Positions 62,878 through 64,000 of a DNA stretch of 64,000 bases are shown piece after piece. A model generated the notes under the pieces. It did not search any database. It had not been told where the DNA came from and worked only from the letters and a program-made list of their open reading frames with translations. Numbering within the stretch: the first letter of the stretch is position 1; each line of letters starts with the position of its first letter. A program made the position numbers and the translations under genes. Origin of the DNA: Peptococcaceae bacterium CEB3 (GTDB lineage Bacteria; Bacillota; Desulfitobacteriia; Desulfitobacteriales; Desulfitobacteriaceae); the NCBI GenBank assembly GCA_001029295.1, contig LDXJ01000062.1:1-64000 (forward strand), given 5' to 3'.

Positions 62878-64000
62878 GTGAGTGAAGAAGAAATGAAAGT
62901 GGAAAGCGTCAGGAACCTTCTGCAAGAGGGCAAGAAAAAAGGCTCGTTGACGTACCGGGAAATAATGGATTCCCTCCAGGGGATCGAACTCACCGCCGAC
63001 CAAATCGACGAGATCTATGAACAATTGGGCCGGATGGGTATTGATGTTGTGCCTGAACCGCAAGAAGTAGAGGAGGAGTTGGAAGGACCGGCGAGCGATG
63101 AGGCGGTAGACGTGTCAGATGAAGGGGAGGAAAACGAGGAAGAGGCGGAAGTTGACCTGTCCATTCCGGAAGGCGTGGGCATTGACGATCCGGTGCGCAT
63201 GTATCTCAAAGAGATCGGGCGGGTTCCCCTGCTCAACGCCGAAGAGGAGATAGACCTGGCCAAACGCATGGAGGCGGGGGAAGAAAACGCCAAACGACGG
63301 CTGGCCGAGGCTAATTTGCGCCTGGTTGTAAGTATTGCCAAGCGCTATGTGGGTCGGGGTATGCTGTTTTTGGACCTGATCCAGGAGGGAAATCTGGGCC
63401 TGATCAAGGCCGTGGAAAAGTTTGATTACACGAAAGGGTATAAATTCAGCACTTATGCCACTTGGTGGATTCGCCAGGCGATTACCCGGGCCATAGCCGA
63501 CCAAGCGCGGACCATTCGCATTCCGGTGCACATGGTGGAGACGATCAACAAGCTGATCCGGGTGTCCCGCCAGCTTCTGCAGGAACTGGGCCGGGAGCCG
63601 AGCCCGGAAGAGATAGCCAGGATTATGGAGATTCCCGTGGAGCGGGTACGGGAGATCATGAAAATCGCGCAGGAACCTGTTTCCCTGGAAACCCCGATTG
63701 GGGAGGAGGAGGACTCCCATCTTGGGGATTTTATTCCGGACGACGATTCCCCGGCTCCATCTGAAGCAGCCTCCTTCATTTTGCTGAAAGAACAATTGGA
63801 GGAAGTTCTCGAGACCCTCACACCGCGTGAAGAGAAAGTTCTGCGGCTGCGCTTCGGGTTAGATGACGGCCGCACCCGCACCCTCGAGGAAGTGGGACAG
63901 GAATTCGGAGTCACCAGGGAACGGATTCGCCAGATCGAGGCCAAAGCCCTGCGCAAACTCCGCCATCCCAGCCGGAGCAAGAAGCTGAAGGACTATTTGG
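62878..64000 (+). CDS. rpoD: RNA polymerase primary sigma factor, 3' end outside window
   Basis: The frame from GTG 62878 (AAGGAGG at 62864-62870) is open to the end of the window at 374 codons. Region 1.1 is present, region 1.2 starts [11 protein letters not shown], region 2 has [18 protein letters not shown], region 3 follows, and region 4.2 has [17 protein letters not shown]-like sequence. The last codons read LKDYL, so only a few residues are cut off. An acidic stretch lies between regions 1.1 and 1.2. Confidence 0.98.
   Translation, partial: MSEEEMKVESVRNLLQEGKKKGSLTYREIMDSLQGIELTADQIDEIYEQLGRMGIDVVPEPQEVEEELEGPASDEAVDVSDEGEENEEEAEVDLSIPEGVGIDDPVRMYLKEIGRVPLLNAEEEIDLAKRMEAGEENAKRRLAEANLRLVVSIAKRYVGRGMLFLDLIQEGNLGLIKAVEKFDYTKGYKFSTYATWWIRQAITRAIADQARTIRIPVHMVETINKLIRVSRQLLQELGREPSPEEIARIMEIPVERVREIMKIAQEPVSLETPIGEEEDSHLGDFIPDDDSPAPSEAASFILLKEQLEEVLETLTPREEKVLRLRFGLDDGRTRTLEEVGQEFGVTRERIRQIEAKALRKLRHPSRSKKLKDYL

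Overview
The window looks like a chromosomal segment of a GC-rich, spore-forming Gram-positive anaerobe of the class Clostridia, most like the Peptococcaceae or Desulfitobacterium/Desulfotomaculum group. That is an inference from gene order (nadD-yqeK-rsfS-leuS, comEA-comEC-holA-rpsT, lepA-hemW-hrcA-grpE-dnaK-dnaJ-prmA-rsmE-mtaB, rpsU-yqeY-yqfC-yqfD-phoH-pgpH-ybeY-dgkA-cdd-era, recO-glyQ-glyS-ccpN-ppsR-ppdK, dgt, dnaG-rpoD), from T-box control of leuS and glyQS, from a CIRCE element before hrcA and from the sporulation genes yqfC/yqfD. I cannot name the species.

Positions 1-13,260 are an accessory region. It opens with the 3' part of an IS605-type tnpB and its right end. It holds three fluoride (crcB-type) riboswitches: at 1107-1181 before a DUF190 gene, at 3057-3142 before an unrecognised 47-residue protein, and at 13027-13130 on the minus strand before the wreck of a Hyf/Ech-like group 4 membrane hydrogenase operon. 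A mazEF toxin-antitoxin pair and a second DUF190 gene lie between the first two switches. No intact crcB/fluC channel gene is visible. The hydrogenase genes read right to left (hyfC fragment, large-subunit fragment, ferredoxin plus small-subunit fragment, hyfB) and are broken by frameshifts and internal deletions. A dynamin-like GTPase, intact, follows on the same strand, then fragments of a second dynamin-like gene and of a soluble P-type ATPase/HAD gene. An AT-rich island of about 3.9 kb (8241-12150) splits the hydrogenase remnants. It carries a nitroreductase, an FMN reductase, an Old Yellow Enzyme, a MaoC-like hydratase and an HxlR regulator, so it looks like an imported flavin-redox cassette.

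From 13,260 to 64,000 the window is dense core genome, nearly all on the plus strand. It covers NAD synthesis (nadD), ribosome maturation and silencing (rsfS, lepA, era, ybeY, prmA, rsmE, rpsT, rpsU), DNA uptake (comEA, comEC), replication and repair (holA, recO, dnaG), cell wall and lipids (murJ, dgkA), the heat-shock operon (hrcA-grpE-dnaK-dnaJ), tRNA charging and modification (leuS, glyQS, mtaB), cyclic-di-AMP turnover (pgpH), the PEP/pyruvate module (ccpN-like, ppsR, ppdK) and the primary sigma factor rpoD, which runs off the right edge. Exceptions on the minus strand are a DUF4143 ATPase (22415-23707), rpsT and a GerMN lipoprotein.

Structures not explained by genes include three copies of a 50-bp palindromic repeat between deoC and recO, TCTGAC-type short repeats near 41.0 kb, a hexapeptide-repeat extension on YqeK, and a 19-bp tandem repeat at 3881-3936.
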